From NCBI GenBank assembly GCA_017522345.1, contig JAFWZN010000006.1, positions 1 to 44,466 of the forward strand: a stretch of 44,466 bases of DNA. Direction: 5' to 3'. The notes under the pieces were generated by a model. The model ran no database searches. It saw nothing but the letters and a program-made list of their open reading frames with translations, and was not told where the DNA came from. This document shows positions 1 through 7,751 of the stretch, one piece after another. How positions within the stretch are numbered: position 1 is the stretch's first letter; each line of letters starts with the position of its first letter. The stretch comes from Clostridia bacterium (GTDB lineage: Bacteria > Bacillota > Clostridia > Christensenellales > Aristaeellaceae). Position numbers and translations under genes: made by a program.

Positions 1-1920
1 AGTGTGGATGTGACCGGTAACTATAGCGCTGATATCCGGCTCGCAATCCGCTTCCACATAAACAGCTACTTCATCTTCAGAAGCTACAATGTAACCGTTC
101 GTTACGATAACATTTTTTGCGGTAATTTTCAGAAGAGCGCCTTCGAACAACGGCTTCTTCTCTTCCTCGATAATATTCGTAATGGTCTTACTTTCTAAAT
201 ACAGCTTAATCTCTTTATCAATCGTCAGCGCTTCTTCAAGCACAACGTCAGAGAGGAGATAGATTTCGTCGTCGTCATCCGCAGCGGAAAGAGCTTCTTC
301 CAGAGAGGTGAAGTTAGTTTCCTCAATTTTGGCTGCATAGGAAGGCTCGACAACTATAGTATCGCCGCAGGCGCATACGCCGTCTACGTACGTATGTTCA
401 ACAGTGGGAACTTCCTCCTGTGCAACTAGGACACCGCCGCAGACAGAGCACTTGCTGCCTTCGGTCAAGCCGGTAGCGGTGCAAGTGGGCGGTACTGCTG
501 CAACAACTTCTGCGGTATGACCGAGCTCGTCAACCGTGATGGTTTCGCGGCTGATTTCTGCCTTGCAATCCTCAACAATGCAGTACACAACGCTGTCATA
601 GCTGCCAGCAGTTGTGCAGGTTGGTGCAACGTTGTTTTCAACTATAGGTTCGCCGGCAGTGTGGCTGAGAGCAGCAACTACCGTCTGAGCAACGAGAACT
701 TCATTGCAGACGGAGCAGTGCTTGCCTTCCGTCAGGCCGGTTTCGGCGCAGGTAGGCGCAACTGCTGCATCGATTACCTCAGTGTGGCTGAGAGCAGCAA
801 CTACCGTCTGAGCAACGAGAACTTCATTGCAGACGGAGCAGTGCTTGCCTTCCGTCAGGCCGGTTTCGGCGCAGGTAGGCGCAACTGCTGTATCAGTTAC
901 TTCGGTGTGGCCGAGAGCAGCAACTTCGTCAGCAGTATAGGTATCACCGCAGACGCTGCAGGTGTAGGTGGTGTAACCTTTTCCTGTGCAGGTGGGCGCG
1001 GTTACTACGGTATCGTAGCTGTGACCGAGCGCATCAACCGTTTTGCTTTCGCGGCTCAGTTCTTCGCCGCAGACAGTGCAGTAAACGGCATTGTCGCAAC
1101 TGCCATTTGTCGTACAGGTAGCCGAAACTTCGTTTTCTACATTAACAGTTCCAGCGGCGTGACCAAGCGCGGAAGCTCCCTCAACAGAGGTCCGGCTGAT
1201 TTCGGCATTACAGACAGAGCAATAAACAACGCTGTCGTAACTGCCAGCAGCAGTACAGGTTGGCTTTTTTTCATTTTCGGTTTTGGGTTCACCGGCAGTG
1301 TGACCGAGCACTTCTACCTCAACAGTATCACGACTGATCACGGCATTGCAAACAGAGCAGTATACGACATTATCGTAGCTGCCGGGAGCAGTACAGGTTG
1401 CCTCTACGTTGTTTTCAACAACGGCGTCAGCGGGAGCATGATCAGCCGTCGCAGAAACCGTTACGGTTTCGCGGCTGATTTCCACTTTGCAAACAGAGCA
1501 GTATACGACCTTGTCGTAGCTGCCATTTTCGGCACAGGTAGCGGCATGATTGTTTTCGACCTTGGCTTCGTCAGGAGTATGACCAAGCGCGTCAACAATC
1601 GTTTGACCCTTAAAGACTTCGCCGCAAACACTGCAATACGCGCCTTCAGTCAGGCCGCTTTCGGTGCATGTAGCCGCAACTGCTTCGTTATCAACTTTCT
1701 GATGACCAAGCGCTTCTACATTTTCCGTATAGGTATCACCGCACGCGCAGATATACTTAGTATATCCACCCTCCGTGCAGGTAGCCTCACTGCTTTCGTC
1801 CTCAACGTAGGAATGCACGTGAGGCGTTTCCTCCGCAAACGCATTAACAGACAGCGCATTGGACAGCACCATCGCAAGCGTAAGGATGAGGCTTAAGATT
1901 CTCCTAAATTTACCGCTCAT
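1..1920 (-). CDS. Secreted Cys-rich tandem-repeat surface protein (3' end outside window)
   Basis: Leftward gene open to the window edge; 640 residues are visible. Translation starts at the ATG at 1920, just after a GGGGGA ribosome site. Residues 1-30 form a signal peptide (MSGKFRRILSLILTLAMVLS, then a cleavage region near NAFAEE). About eleven repeats of 38-48 residues follow, each with a TCT/TCA Cys, a CSVC pair and a closing (L)GH or (L)SH. From roughly residue 545 the sequence changes to a YAAKIEETNFTSLEEALSA start followed by an acidic DDDDE stretch, resembling the beginning of a right-handed beta-helix seen in gut Firmicutes surface proteins. The repeat type (ATCTE..G....CSVCG) is common in such proteins but its function is not known to me; the paired Cys could bind metal or form disulfides. 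No anchor is visible because the C-terminus is missing. Surface location is inferred from the signal peptide. Confidence 0.75.
   Translation of the reverse strand, partial: MSGKFRRILSLILTLAMVLSNALSVNAFAEETPHVHSYVEDESSEATCTEGGYTKYICACGDTYTENVEALGHQKVDNEAVAATCTESGLTEGAYCSVCGEVFKGQTIVDALGHTPDEAKVENNHAATCAENGSYDKVVYCSVCKVEISRETVTVSATADHAPADAVVENNVEATCTAPGSYDNVVYCSVCNAVISRDTVEVEVLGHTAGEPKTENEKKPTCTAAGSYDSVVYCSVCNAEISRTSVEGASALGHAAGTVNVENEVSATCTTNGSCDNAVYCTVCGEELSRESKTVDALGHSYDTVVTAPTCTGKGYTTYTCSVCGDTYTADEVAALGHTEVTDTAVAPTCAETGLTEGKHCSVCNEVLVAQTVVAALSHTEVIDAAVAPTCAETGLTEGKHCSVCNEVLVAQTVVAALSHTAGEPIVENNVAPTCTTAGSYDSVVYCIVEDCKAEISRETITVDELGHTAEVVAAVPPTCTATGLTEGSKCSVCGGVLVAQEEVPTVEHTYVDGVCACGDTIVVEPSYAAKIEETNFTSLEEALSAADDDDEIYLLSDVVLEEALTIDKEIKLYLESKTITNIIEEEKKPLFEGALLKITAKNVIVTNGYIVASEDEVAVYVEADCEPDISAIVTGHIHT
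657..890. repeat. 111-bp exact direct repeat inside the Cys-rich gene
   Basis: Bases 657-767 and 780-890 are identical, offset by 123 bp (41 codons), so two consecutive protein repeats ending VAQTVVAALSH are nearly the same. Neighbouring repeats are much more diverged, which points to a recent in-frame duplication. Confidence 0.9.
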
Positions 1921-2041
1921 ATCTAATCCCCCAATTTTGATGCGATATTCAGGCTTGCGGGTTCAGCATGCGCTCGTGAAAGCATTTCGCGGATATGTAT
2001 GGATTCACGAAGGCAGACCTTCCCACTAATTGTCAATATAT

Positions 2042-2070
2042 AGTATATATCTTTCATTCGGAAATTGCAA
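2042..2070 (-). promoter_or_regulatory. Candidate promoter of the Cys-rich gene
   Basis: On the minus strand TTGCAA (2070-2065) and TATACT (2047-2042) are separated by 17 bp in a very AT-rich stretch (about 2030-2160). It would give a 5' leader of about 115 nt. The -35 matches consensus at only four positions. Nothing else was recognised between 1921 and 2175. Confidence 0.4.
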
Positions 2071-2175
2071 TATTTTATTATCAATTTTTCTTCATTTTTA
2101 AACCATTTTTTTCAAATTATATTGAAATAGGAATGATTATTTCTGCTTAACCATTATTTTTCGCCTGTTTTTTTC

Positions 2176-2211
2176 GAAAAAAAGCCCCGCGGCGCACGGA
2201 AGCGACGCGGG
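2176..2211 (-). terminator. Rho-independent terminator of the pyrH operon
   Basis: Read leftward, a GC-rich stem (CCCGCG...CGCGGGG, with an inner CGC/GCG) is followed by a run of seven T. It lies a few bases past the stop codon of the nucleotidyltransferase gene and isolates the Cys-rich gene from the upstream operon. Confidence 0.8.
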
Positions 2212-2217
2212 AATAAT

Positions 2218-3387
2218 CTATTTTTCATCCATGAGTCCGACATACTCGAGCGCGCGCTTTCTTTCAAGCAGCGCCGGTTCATTCAATGTATGAAGCATGT
2301 TTCTTTGTTTTTTAATATCTTCTGATAGGGTGGTGATTCTGCTGAATATGCGAACGAACCACATTACAGGCAGAAGATACGGCGCTTTGTGAAGCACCGA
2401 ATAGCGATAGCGCATATCGTCCAGCCCGGGGAAAAAGGTCTCCCTGAGGTATTTGAGCTTCGCTTTGAAAACAGAATCGGACGAACCCATTCTTCTGGCG
2501 CTTTCGGAAAGAACATGGTTTCTGCTCGATCCCCAGCTTCCGCCCGTAAATACCGATCGCGTGATGAATTCCGTTTGGTCATCGGCTTCGGCGTTTTCAA
2601 ACCACACATCAATCAGCCTGCGGATATGATTAAAGAACGTCCATAAACGCATTTTTTCAAGCTTTTCGCGGATTATCGCTTCATTCAGATTCGGGTAGCT
2701 TCTAAAAAACACCCACAAATCCGTAACATGGCGGCAGCCGATGCCGGATGAACGATAGTGCCTGGCAAAATGAGCAAATTGGTAAACCAGCATGTCCTCC
2801 TCGCTCATGGCGTATCTTGTGCCCCGCTGCGGTTTCGCATAAGACCATGGATTCTTGAAGTAATCGTGCACCTTGGTTTCTTTTTTTCCGAACAGGCTGT
2901 TATGCAGCTCCACACACAGAGAAGAAGATTCCCACTGCACATGCTGCGGCCCGATTATCCCCTCCTGAAAGCCCAGTCCGCTCATGATTGGTTTTATCCG
3001 TTTATACTGCTTTTCACGAATCAGTATGTCCGCGTCTCCCATCATCCGAAGCTCGGGGCGCGGGTATTTTTCCTTCATGTTGCATCCCTTTAGGGGGAGA
3101 AAGTCGATTTTCTGCTCTTCGAAGGCTTCGAAAACCCGTCTCAGGTCGCGCATTTGGCGCTGGCTGATTTGCATCGCCTTCAGGTAGCCTTGGAAAAGCT
3201 TATGCATGACGGGGTGCGATTGATCGATTCCGCAGTTGACTGCGCCTGTGTAGGCGAGGGGGATCACGTGGTGGGATTTGATTTTGGCGTAGGCTTTCTC
3301 GATATCAAACCCTTCCGGCAAGGAAAGCTTTTCGCCCGTGATCGCGCTTTTTAAAAGCGTAATGATTCCCCGATGTATCGTATCCAT
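2218..3387 (-). CDS. Nucleotidyltransferase family protein (NTP_transf_5-like)
   Basis: 389 residues, starting at an ATG behind AGGAGGTG. The core is LPLKGCNMKEKYPRPELRMM followed directly by GDADILI, around residues 97-124. This matches the PF14907 pattern (LKG...R..GD.D.L) of uncharacterised bacterial nucleotidyltransferases often linked to surface polysaccharide or peptide-modification loci; the Asp pair of GDADILI would bind the metal-NTP. The remainder is mostly helical and includes HVQWESSSLCVELHNSLF, typical of the family's second half. It is last in the pyrH operon, 59 bp after the preceding GNAT gene, and is followed at once by a terminator. The substrate is unknown; no polysaccharide genes are adjacent. 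Confidence 0.75.
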   Translation of the reverse strand: MDTIHRGIITLLKSAITGEKLSLPEGFDIEKAYAKIKSHHVIPLAYTGAVNCGIDQSHPVMHKLFQGYLKAMQISQRQMRDLRRVFEAFEEQKIDFLPLKGCNMKEKYPRPELRMMGDADILIREKQYKRIKPIMSGLGFQEGIIGPQHVQWESSSLCVELHNSLFGKKETKVHDYFKNPWSYAKPQRGTRYAMSEEDMLVYQFAHFARHYRSSGIGCRHVTDLWVFFRSYPNLNEAIIREKLEKMRLWTFFNHIRRLIDVWFENAEADDQTEFITRSVFTGGSWGSSRNHVLSESARRMGSSDSVFKAKLKYLRETFFPGLDDMRYRYSVLHKAPYLLPVMWFVRIFSRITTLSEDIKKQRNMLHTLNEPALLERKRALEYVGLMDEK

Positions 3388-3446
3388 CGCCGCACCTCCT
3401 GATGTGTGAAAAAATTCTTCCTATTGTATAGCGCTTTCGTTTCGAT

Positions 3447-4055
3447 TTACACTTTGTTTTTATACGCCTTGATCTTTTGATCGATGATCTGCCACGCGGT
3501 TTTCTGGGCTTCATCGTAATTTTCGACATGCCAATTGACGGGCTCTTCGCCCAAATAGCGTTCAAAGCCAAAGCCCTGATAAATGGAAATGGCGGCGTAG
3601 CTGAAGGTTTGGGAAAACAGGAAGACGTCGCCGGTCATATGAAGCTCGTGATACCGCTTCATAAGGCGCGAAAGCATTGCGCGGCAGAGGCCCTTTCCCT
3701 GATGCTTTTCATGGGTTGCGACCCAATGGATGCGCATTTGTCTATAGCCAAAGGGATCGCCGTACCAAAGGGCGGCGGAAGCGACGGCTTCCCCGGTTTT
3801 TTTGTCGCGCACGAAGAGCATTTGACTCGGAAGCAGTTCGGGATCGGACATGAATTCGCTGTCGAACAGACCGCCGATTTCGCTTTCGTTCTCAATCTGA
3901 TTTGACAGATGCTGAACGTGAATCCAATCGTCCCTGCCGGTTTCGGGACGGTAAAAATCAAATTCGTAATCCGGGTGGAGCGCATGGTCCGGGTAAACGT
4001 CCATATCTTTTTTTATCATCATGATCGGATAATAGGGAATGCTGCGGTCGATCAT
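3447..4055 (-). CDS. GNAT-family N-acetyltransferase
   Basis: 202 residues. A GNAT acetyl-CoA site is visible as RIHWVATHEKHQGKGLCRAM (about residues 129-148), with the Q/R-x-x-G-x-G/A-like QGKGL loop, followed by a YHELHMTGDVFLF strand and an AAISIYQGFGFERY motif typical of the C-terminal GNAT half. The N-terminal 100 residues carry a DDWIHVQHLSNQIEN substrate-side segment. Its ATG overlaps the stop of the 79-residue membrane-protein gene by four bases (ATGA), indicating translational coupling; an AAGGAG lies about 11 bases upstream. The acyl acceptor cannot be predicted. Confidence 0.8.
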   Translation of the reverse strand: MIDRSIPYYPIMMIKKDMDVYPDHALHPDYEFDFYRPETGRDDWIHVQHLSNQIENESEIGGLFDSEFMSDPELLPSQMLFVRDKKTGEAVASAALWYGDPFGYRQMRIHWVATHEKHQGKGLCRAMLSRLMKRYHELHMTGDVFLFSQTFSYAAISIYQGFGFERYLGEEPVNWHVENYDEAQKTAWQIIDQKIKAYKNKV

Positions 4056-4291
4056 TTTTCGTTCGCTCCTTTTTTCAGGGCTTTCCGATAAGCCCGCATC
4101 TTTTTTCTGCGATCATCTTTAATCAGCACAGCTGCGTTGATTAAGGAAACCACGCACAGCGCATACAAAAGAACCTTTGTAATATCGTTGTCAATAAACG
4201 CCATGGCGGAATTAACGCGGTCGATATGGAAAAACACAACGTACATCACGGAAAGAATGATCGCGGCGTGCGGAAGGATTTTTCTGAACAT
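4052..4291 (-). CDS. Small two-helix membrane protein, unknown function
   Basis: 79 residues with two hydrophobic segments (about 6-23, HAAIILSVMYVVFF, and 38-57, TKVLLYALCVVSLINAAVLI) and a strongly basic C-terminal tail (KDDRRKKMRAYRKALKKG), suggesting an integral protein with a cytosolic positive tail. It sits between the phosphodiester-glycosidase gene (14 bp upstream) and a GNAT gene (4-bp overlap), so it belongs to the same operon. I do not recognise a family. Confidence 0.6.
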   Translation of the reverse strand: MFRKILPHAAIILSVMYVVFFHIDRVNSAMAFIDNDITKVLLYALCVVSLINAAVLIKDDRRKKMRAYRKALKKGANEK

Positions 4292-4305
4292 ACTTATGCA
4301 CCCCT

Positions 4306-5385
4306 TTAATCAAACGTCGGCTCGGTGATGATGACGAAGTCCGAGCATTTGCGGCCGTTGTCCAGAAGCTTGTTCTGCGTTCTGTCGTCAAATACCATCT
4401 GCGCGGTTTCGCCGCCGTCCAGATTGTACGCAGCCTTGCAGCCGAGGGAATACATGAGAGCAGAAAGATCCGCAAGGCTCAGTCCCTTCGAGCTGCTCGT
4501 TCTGCCTTCCACAACGATAAAGCAGTAATGCCCCGGCTCGAAATAGCCGATGGCGCAGCGGGGATTGCGCTTTTCGACATTGGAATTAAATACCGTCATC
4601 GGCTGACCGTTTTCGTCCAGCAGCATCGGGCCGAAATACCACGACTGGTATGCGCCCTCTTCCATGAGCAAGCCGTCGTCTACCTCGCCGGGCGAATAGC
4701 ATGCCATCGTGCCGTCCCAGTAAAGCACGCACCAGTCGTTCACAGCGTTTTCCATCGTGCGGTACAAGGTGCCGTTTCTGACAATCACGCCGTAATCGCG
4801 AAGGCCGTAGAAATCGCCGCTGATTGTGAGGATGGAATCTGAACGCAGGTCGGCCTGATAGGTGCTTTCGGAATAGCCCTTTCCGAATTTATCCTCGGCA
4901 AACAGCGTTTTGAAGCTTGAAATATCGCGGATATAAATGTCCGCAAGATGATAAATGACGCCGTTTTCCTTATGCTTTTCGACGGTAACGGAAACATTTT
5001 CGCTGACATAGCGGTTTCGCTCGGAGATCACTTCGCCAGTTGTGAATTTATCCTGAAACTTCGTACCGAAATAGCCGACGGGATCCGGCGTGGGCGCGGG
5101 CGTAGGCTCGGGCGTTTGGGTCGCTTCCGGCGCAAAGGGCGCGGCGTTCTCCGGCGTCGCCGGATCAAGAGGCGCGGATGGGGCGGGCGTTATCGTCGGC
5201 TGCGCCGTCGGACGCGCATGCGCGCGCACGGACATTGTGCCGACAGCCGCCTCTTCCCTCGGCCTTACATGGTGGAAATAAGCAAATACCAACAGCGCTA
5301 TGCCGATCAAAGCAAGATCCATAAGAATCAGCATAAAAAGCGGCATAGGCTTTTGGGCGGATTTGCGTGCGGAAGTATTTTTCAT
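4306..5385 (-). CDS. Membrane-anchored phosphodiester glycosidase (NAGPA) domain protein
   Basis: 359 residues. One N-terminal membrane segment (about 15-40, LFMLILMDLALIGIALLVFA) precedes a Pro/Thr/Ala-rich linker (about 52-100, ending TPEPTPAPTPDP) that would span the cell wall. The globular domain, from about residue 125, carries the PF09992 hallmarks: ILTISGDFYG, NPRCAIGYFEPGHYCFIVVE, the GLSLADLSALMYSLGCKAAY stretch and the NLDGGETAQMVF motif with GG near the active site. Related domains remove GlcNAc-type caps from phosphodiesters or trim wall glycopolymers. Extracellular location is inferred from the anchor and linker. The start ATG follows CGGAGACAG. It lies 14 bp downstream of a GNAT gene in the pyrH operon. 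Confidence 0.8.
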   Translation of the reverse strand: MKNTSARKSAQKPMPLFMLILMDLALIGIALLVFAYFHHVRPREEAAVGTMSVRAHARPTAQPTITPAPSAPLDPATPENAAPFAPEATQTPEPTPAPTPDPVGYFGTKFQDKFTTGEVISERNRYVSENVSVTVEKHKENGVIYHLADIYIRDISSFKTLFAEDKFGKGYSESTYQADLRSDSILTISGDFYGLRDYGVIVRNGTLYRTMENAVNDWCVLYWDGTMACYSPGEVDDGLLMEEGAYQSWYFGPMLLDENGQPMTVFNSNVEKRNPRCAIGYFEPGHYCFIVVEGRTSSSKGLSLADLSALMYSLGCKAAYNLDGGETAQMVFDDRTQNKLLDNGRKCSDFVIITEPTFD

Positions 5386-5399
5386 AAAATCTGTCTCCG

Positions 5400-5894
5400 T
5401 TATTTGCGGATGATAAATGAAAAGCGGGTAAAGGGAGAGTTTTCCTGCGTCTTACAGGAAACGCATTCGGCGTTTTCCGAAAGAAAGCGTTTCCAGAAGG
5501 AAAGCGCCGGCGCGTTTTGGGTGTAGACCTCAAGCGTCCATCTGCCCGGCCGATCCTTGACGATTTCTTTCATGGCGATATCGGCAACGCCCCTTTTGCG
5601 CCTGTTTCTTATAAGAAAAATCTCTTCCAGACAATAGTCGAACCCATCCGGGGCAAAAGAGCTGTCTGTCGCCATAATAAAGCCGACAGGACGGGCGTTT
5701 TCCTCAATAATATAGGGGAAAACGCCGTCTCCGAAGGGCAGGATTTCGCTGACTGTATCGGGCGCGAAGTAGCCGTTTTCATCCAGACAATCAAAATCAT
5801 CCGAATAAATGCAAAGCTCGTTCTGATAAAGATTGAATATGTTTTTAATGAGCAGCCGGTCGTTCTCCCCTGCGGGTCTAATGGAAATCTTCAT
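5400..5894 (-). CDS. GNAT-family acetyltransferase (short)
   Basis: 164 residues, MKISIRPAGENDRLLIKNIF at the N-terminus, then YIIEENARPVGFIMATDSS, and a motif A region CLEEIFLIRNRRKRGVADIA whose R-R-x-x-G-V/I-A loop fits acetyl-CoA binding. The C-terminal TLEVYTQNAPALSFWKRFL segment is the usual GNAT N..A..FW+..F signature. No ribosome site precedes the ATG; it starts one base after the pyrH stop (TGAAATG), so it is probably translated by re-initiation. The substrate is unknown. Confidence 0.8.
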   Translation of the reverse strand: MKISIRPAGENDRLLIKNIFNLYQNELCIYSDDFDCLDENGYFAPDTVSEILPFGDGVFPYIIEENARPVGFIMATDSSFAPDGFDYCLEEIFLIRNRRKRGVADIAMKEIVKDRPGRWTLEVYTQNAPALSFWKRFLSENAECVSCKTQENSPFTRFSFIIRK

Positions 5895-5895
5895 T

Positions 5896-6603
5896 TCAAG
5901 CGTGTACGCGCGTTCCGAGATCCTCGCCGTCGAAGACGCGCACGATATTTTCCAGATCGTCCATGGAGAACACGCGGATTTCGGGAATTCTCTGGTTCTG
6001 GCAGAGCACGAAGGCGGTGGTATCCATAACGCCTAAGCGCATTTCAACCGCCTGATCGTAAGAAACGTCCTTGAGCGGCTTGGCGTCCGGGTATTTGGAG
6101 GGATCCTTGTCGTAGATGCAGTCTACGGTCGTTCCCTTGAATACCGCGTCCGCATCCAGCTCCGCCGCTCTTAAGGCAGCCGCCGTATCGGTGGTAAAAT
6201 AGGGATTTCCGCTTCCGCCGGCCAGAAGCACGATTGCGCCGGATTCAAGTGCCTCGATGGCTGCCGAGCGGGTATAGAGGCGTGCAAAGCGGTTCATTTC
6301 CTGCGCGGTAAACACGACGGCCTTCACGCCCAGTCTTTCCAGCGCGTCCTGAACGCACAGGGCGTTGATCACCGTTGCGAGCATGCCCATCTGATCGGCG
6401 TTCGCGCCGTTCATTTCCTTGGTGAAGCGGCCGCGCCAGATGTTTCCGCCGCCGATAACGATGCCGAGCTGAGCGCCGTGATCGTGCACCTTTTTGAGAA
6501 TTTTTGCAACCTCGTCCACTCTGTCCGCATCGAAGCAGCCCTTTTTGCTTTCGGGCTGGAGCGTTTCACCGCTGAGCTTTAAAATAACGCGCTTGTAATT
6601 CAT
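5896..6603 (-). CDS. pyrH: UMP kinase
   Basis: 235 residues, the normal length for bacterial UMP kinase, which converts UMP plus ATP to UDP and ADP as a cytosolic hexamer. Recognised by YKRVILKLSGETL at the N-terminus, the GIVIGGGNIWRG nucleotide loop, NADQMGMLATVINALCVQDAL, LLAGGSGNPYFTTDTAAALR and the GTTVDCIYDKDPSKYPDAK segment. Start ATG follows AAAGGGG. It is first in a six-gene leftward operon. The usual neighbours tsf and frr are absent; GNAT and surface genes follow instead. Confidence 0.97.
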   Translation of the reverse strand: MNYKRVILKLSGETLQPESKKGCFDADRVDEVAKILKKVHDHGAQLGIVIGGGNIWRGRFTKEMNGANADQMGMLATVINALCVQDALERLGVKAVVFTAQEMNRFARLYTRSAAIEALESGAIVLLAGGSGNPYFTTDTAAALRAAELDADAVFKGTTVDCIYDKDPSKYPDAKPLKDVSYDQAVEMRLGVMDTTAFVLCQNQRIPEIRVFSMDDLENIVRVFDGEDLGTRVHA

Positions 6604-6661
6604 AATTGTATAACCCCTTTCAGGAATACATAATCCATATTTGCCTTATCATCCATTCTCT

Positions 6662-6690
6662 ATTATAGCATTCTTAAAACCGCGTATCAA
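6662..6690 (-). promoter_or_regulatory. Sigma-A-type promoter of pyrH operon
   Basis: Minus strand TTGATA (6690-6685), 17-bp spacer, TATAAT (6667-6662). It is 59 bp upstream of the pyrH start codon and is back-to-back with the rightward promoter at 6748. Confidence 0.8.
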
Positions 6691-6747
6691 CGTGCTCGTG
6701 CAAATTTTTTGACACGTAAATGCGTTTTTTTGCGTTTTTCCTTTAAC

Positions 6748-6775
6748 TTGACAAAACGAAAACGCCGCCTATAAT
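6748..6775 (+). promoter_or_regulatory. Perfect-consensus promoter of the DMT-MATE transporter pair
   Basis: TTGACA (6748-6753), 16-bp spacer, TATAAT (6770-6775). Both hexamers match sigma-A consensus exactly. The -10 overlaps the first in-frame ATG (6774), which rules that ATG out as a start. Confidence 0.85.
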
Positions 6776-6812
6776 GGTGACAGAACATGTGATATATAAA
6801 AGGAAGAAAAAT

Positions 6813-7751
6813 ATGCACAAAAAGAAATTTTCCGTTCCCGGAAGCGTGATTCTGCTTTTAGCCGCGCTTGCATGGGGTTCCGCATTTGTAGCGCAGTCCC
6901 TTGGCGCGGACAGCGTGCGTCCCTTTACGTTCAACGGCGCCCGCTCGCTTCTCGGCGCGCTTGTACTGGTTCCGGTATTTTTGACGTTTGACCGCGTGAG
7001 CCCGAGCCCGAACAGGCGCAACAAAAAGCCCCTTTTCATCGGCGGCGCGCTTTGCGGCGTGCTTCTGTTTATCGCCTGCAATCTTCAGCAGTTTTCCATT
7101 TCCTATGTGGACGCCGCCGGAAAAACCGCCGAGGAGCTTCAGAATATCGAAAAGGCGAACATCGGAAAAGTTGCGTTCCTGACCGCGCTTTATATCGTTC
7201 TTGTGCCCGCGTTCGGCATTTTTATGAAAAAGAAGGTGGGCGCGCAGGTATGGCTGGGCGTGCTTGTCGCGCTTGTGGGCATGTATTTCCTTTGCATAAA
7301 GCCCGGCTTTACCGTTTCTACCGGCGACATTTATGCGTTTTTGTGCGCGTTTGCCTTCGCTATGCAGATTATCGTCGTAGACGAAGTGGTCGGGAGGGTC
7401 GATCCCATCCGGCTTTCCTGCGTGCAGTTTCTGGTCTGCGGCGTTTTGTCCTCCGTCTGCGCCGTAATTTTCGACAAGCCTCAGCTTTCGGATATCTTAA
7501 ATGCATGGGCGCCGATTTTATACATGGGCGTCGTCTCCTCGGGCATCGCCTACACGCTGCAAATTCTGGGCCAGGCGCGGTGTAAACCGGTGGTTGCGAG
7601 CCTCGTTATGAGCATGGAAAGCGTGTTTTCCGCCATTTTCGGCTTCCTGATTCTGAATCAGGCCATGTCCGTGAAGGAATTCATCGGCTGCGGACTTATG
7701 CTGGCAGCGGTCGTGCTTGCTCAGCTGCCCGGCAGAAAGGAAAAAGCGTGA
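6813..7751 (+). CDS. DMT superfamily (EamA) transporter
   Basis: 312 residues from the ATG at 6813, chosen because AAAGGAAG lies seven bases upstream while an earlier in-frame ATG overlaps the promoter -10. Ten hydrophobic segments in two EamA halves are visible: the first half starts PGSVILLLAALAWGSAFVAQ with the PFTFNGARSLLGALVLVPVF motif, the second has GDIYAFLCAFAFAMQIIVVD and ends VVASLVMSMESVFSAIFGFL, the typical EamA 'E..F' segment. Cytoplasmic-membrane drug/metabolite exporter family; substrate unknown. The stop overlaps the GTG of the downstream MATE gene by four bases, so the two are co-translated. Confidence 0.88.
   Translation: MHKKKFSVPGSVILLLAALAWGSAFVAQSLGADSVRPFTFNGARSLLGALVLVPVFLTFDRVSPSPNRRNKKPLFIGGALCGVLLFIACNLQQFSISYVDAAGKTAEELQNIEKANIGKVAFLTALYIVLVPAFGIFMKKKVGAQVWLGVLVALVGMYFLCIKPGFTVSTGDIYAFLCAFAFAMQIIVVDEVVGRVDPIRLSCVQFLVCGVLSSVCAVIFDKPQLSDILNAWAPILYMGVVSSGIAYTLQILGQARCKPVVASLVMSMESVFSAIFGFLILNQAMSVKEFIGCGLMLAAVVLAQLPGRKEKA

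Noticed and set aside
517..1896. A 459-codon rightward open frame with repeats
   Set aside because: It is the antisense of the Cys-rich repeat gene. The leftward frame has a signal peptide, an SD and coherent Cys repeats, while the rightward translation has no recognisable features.
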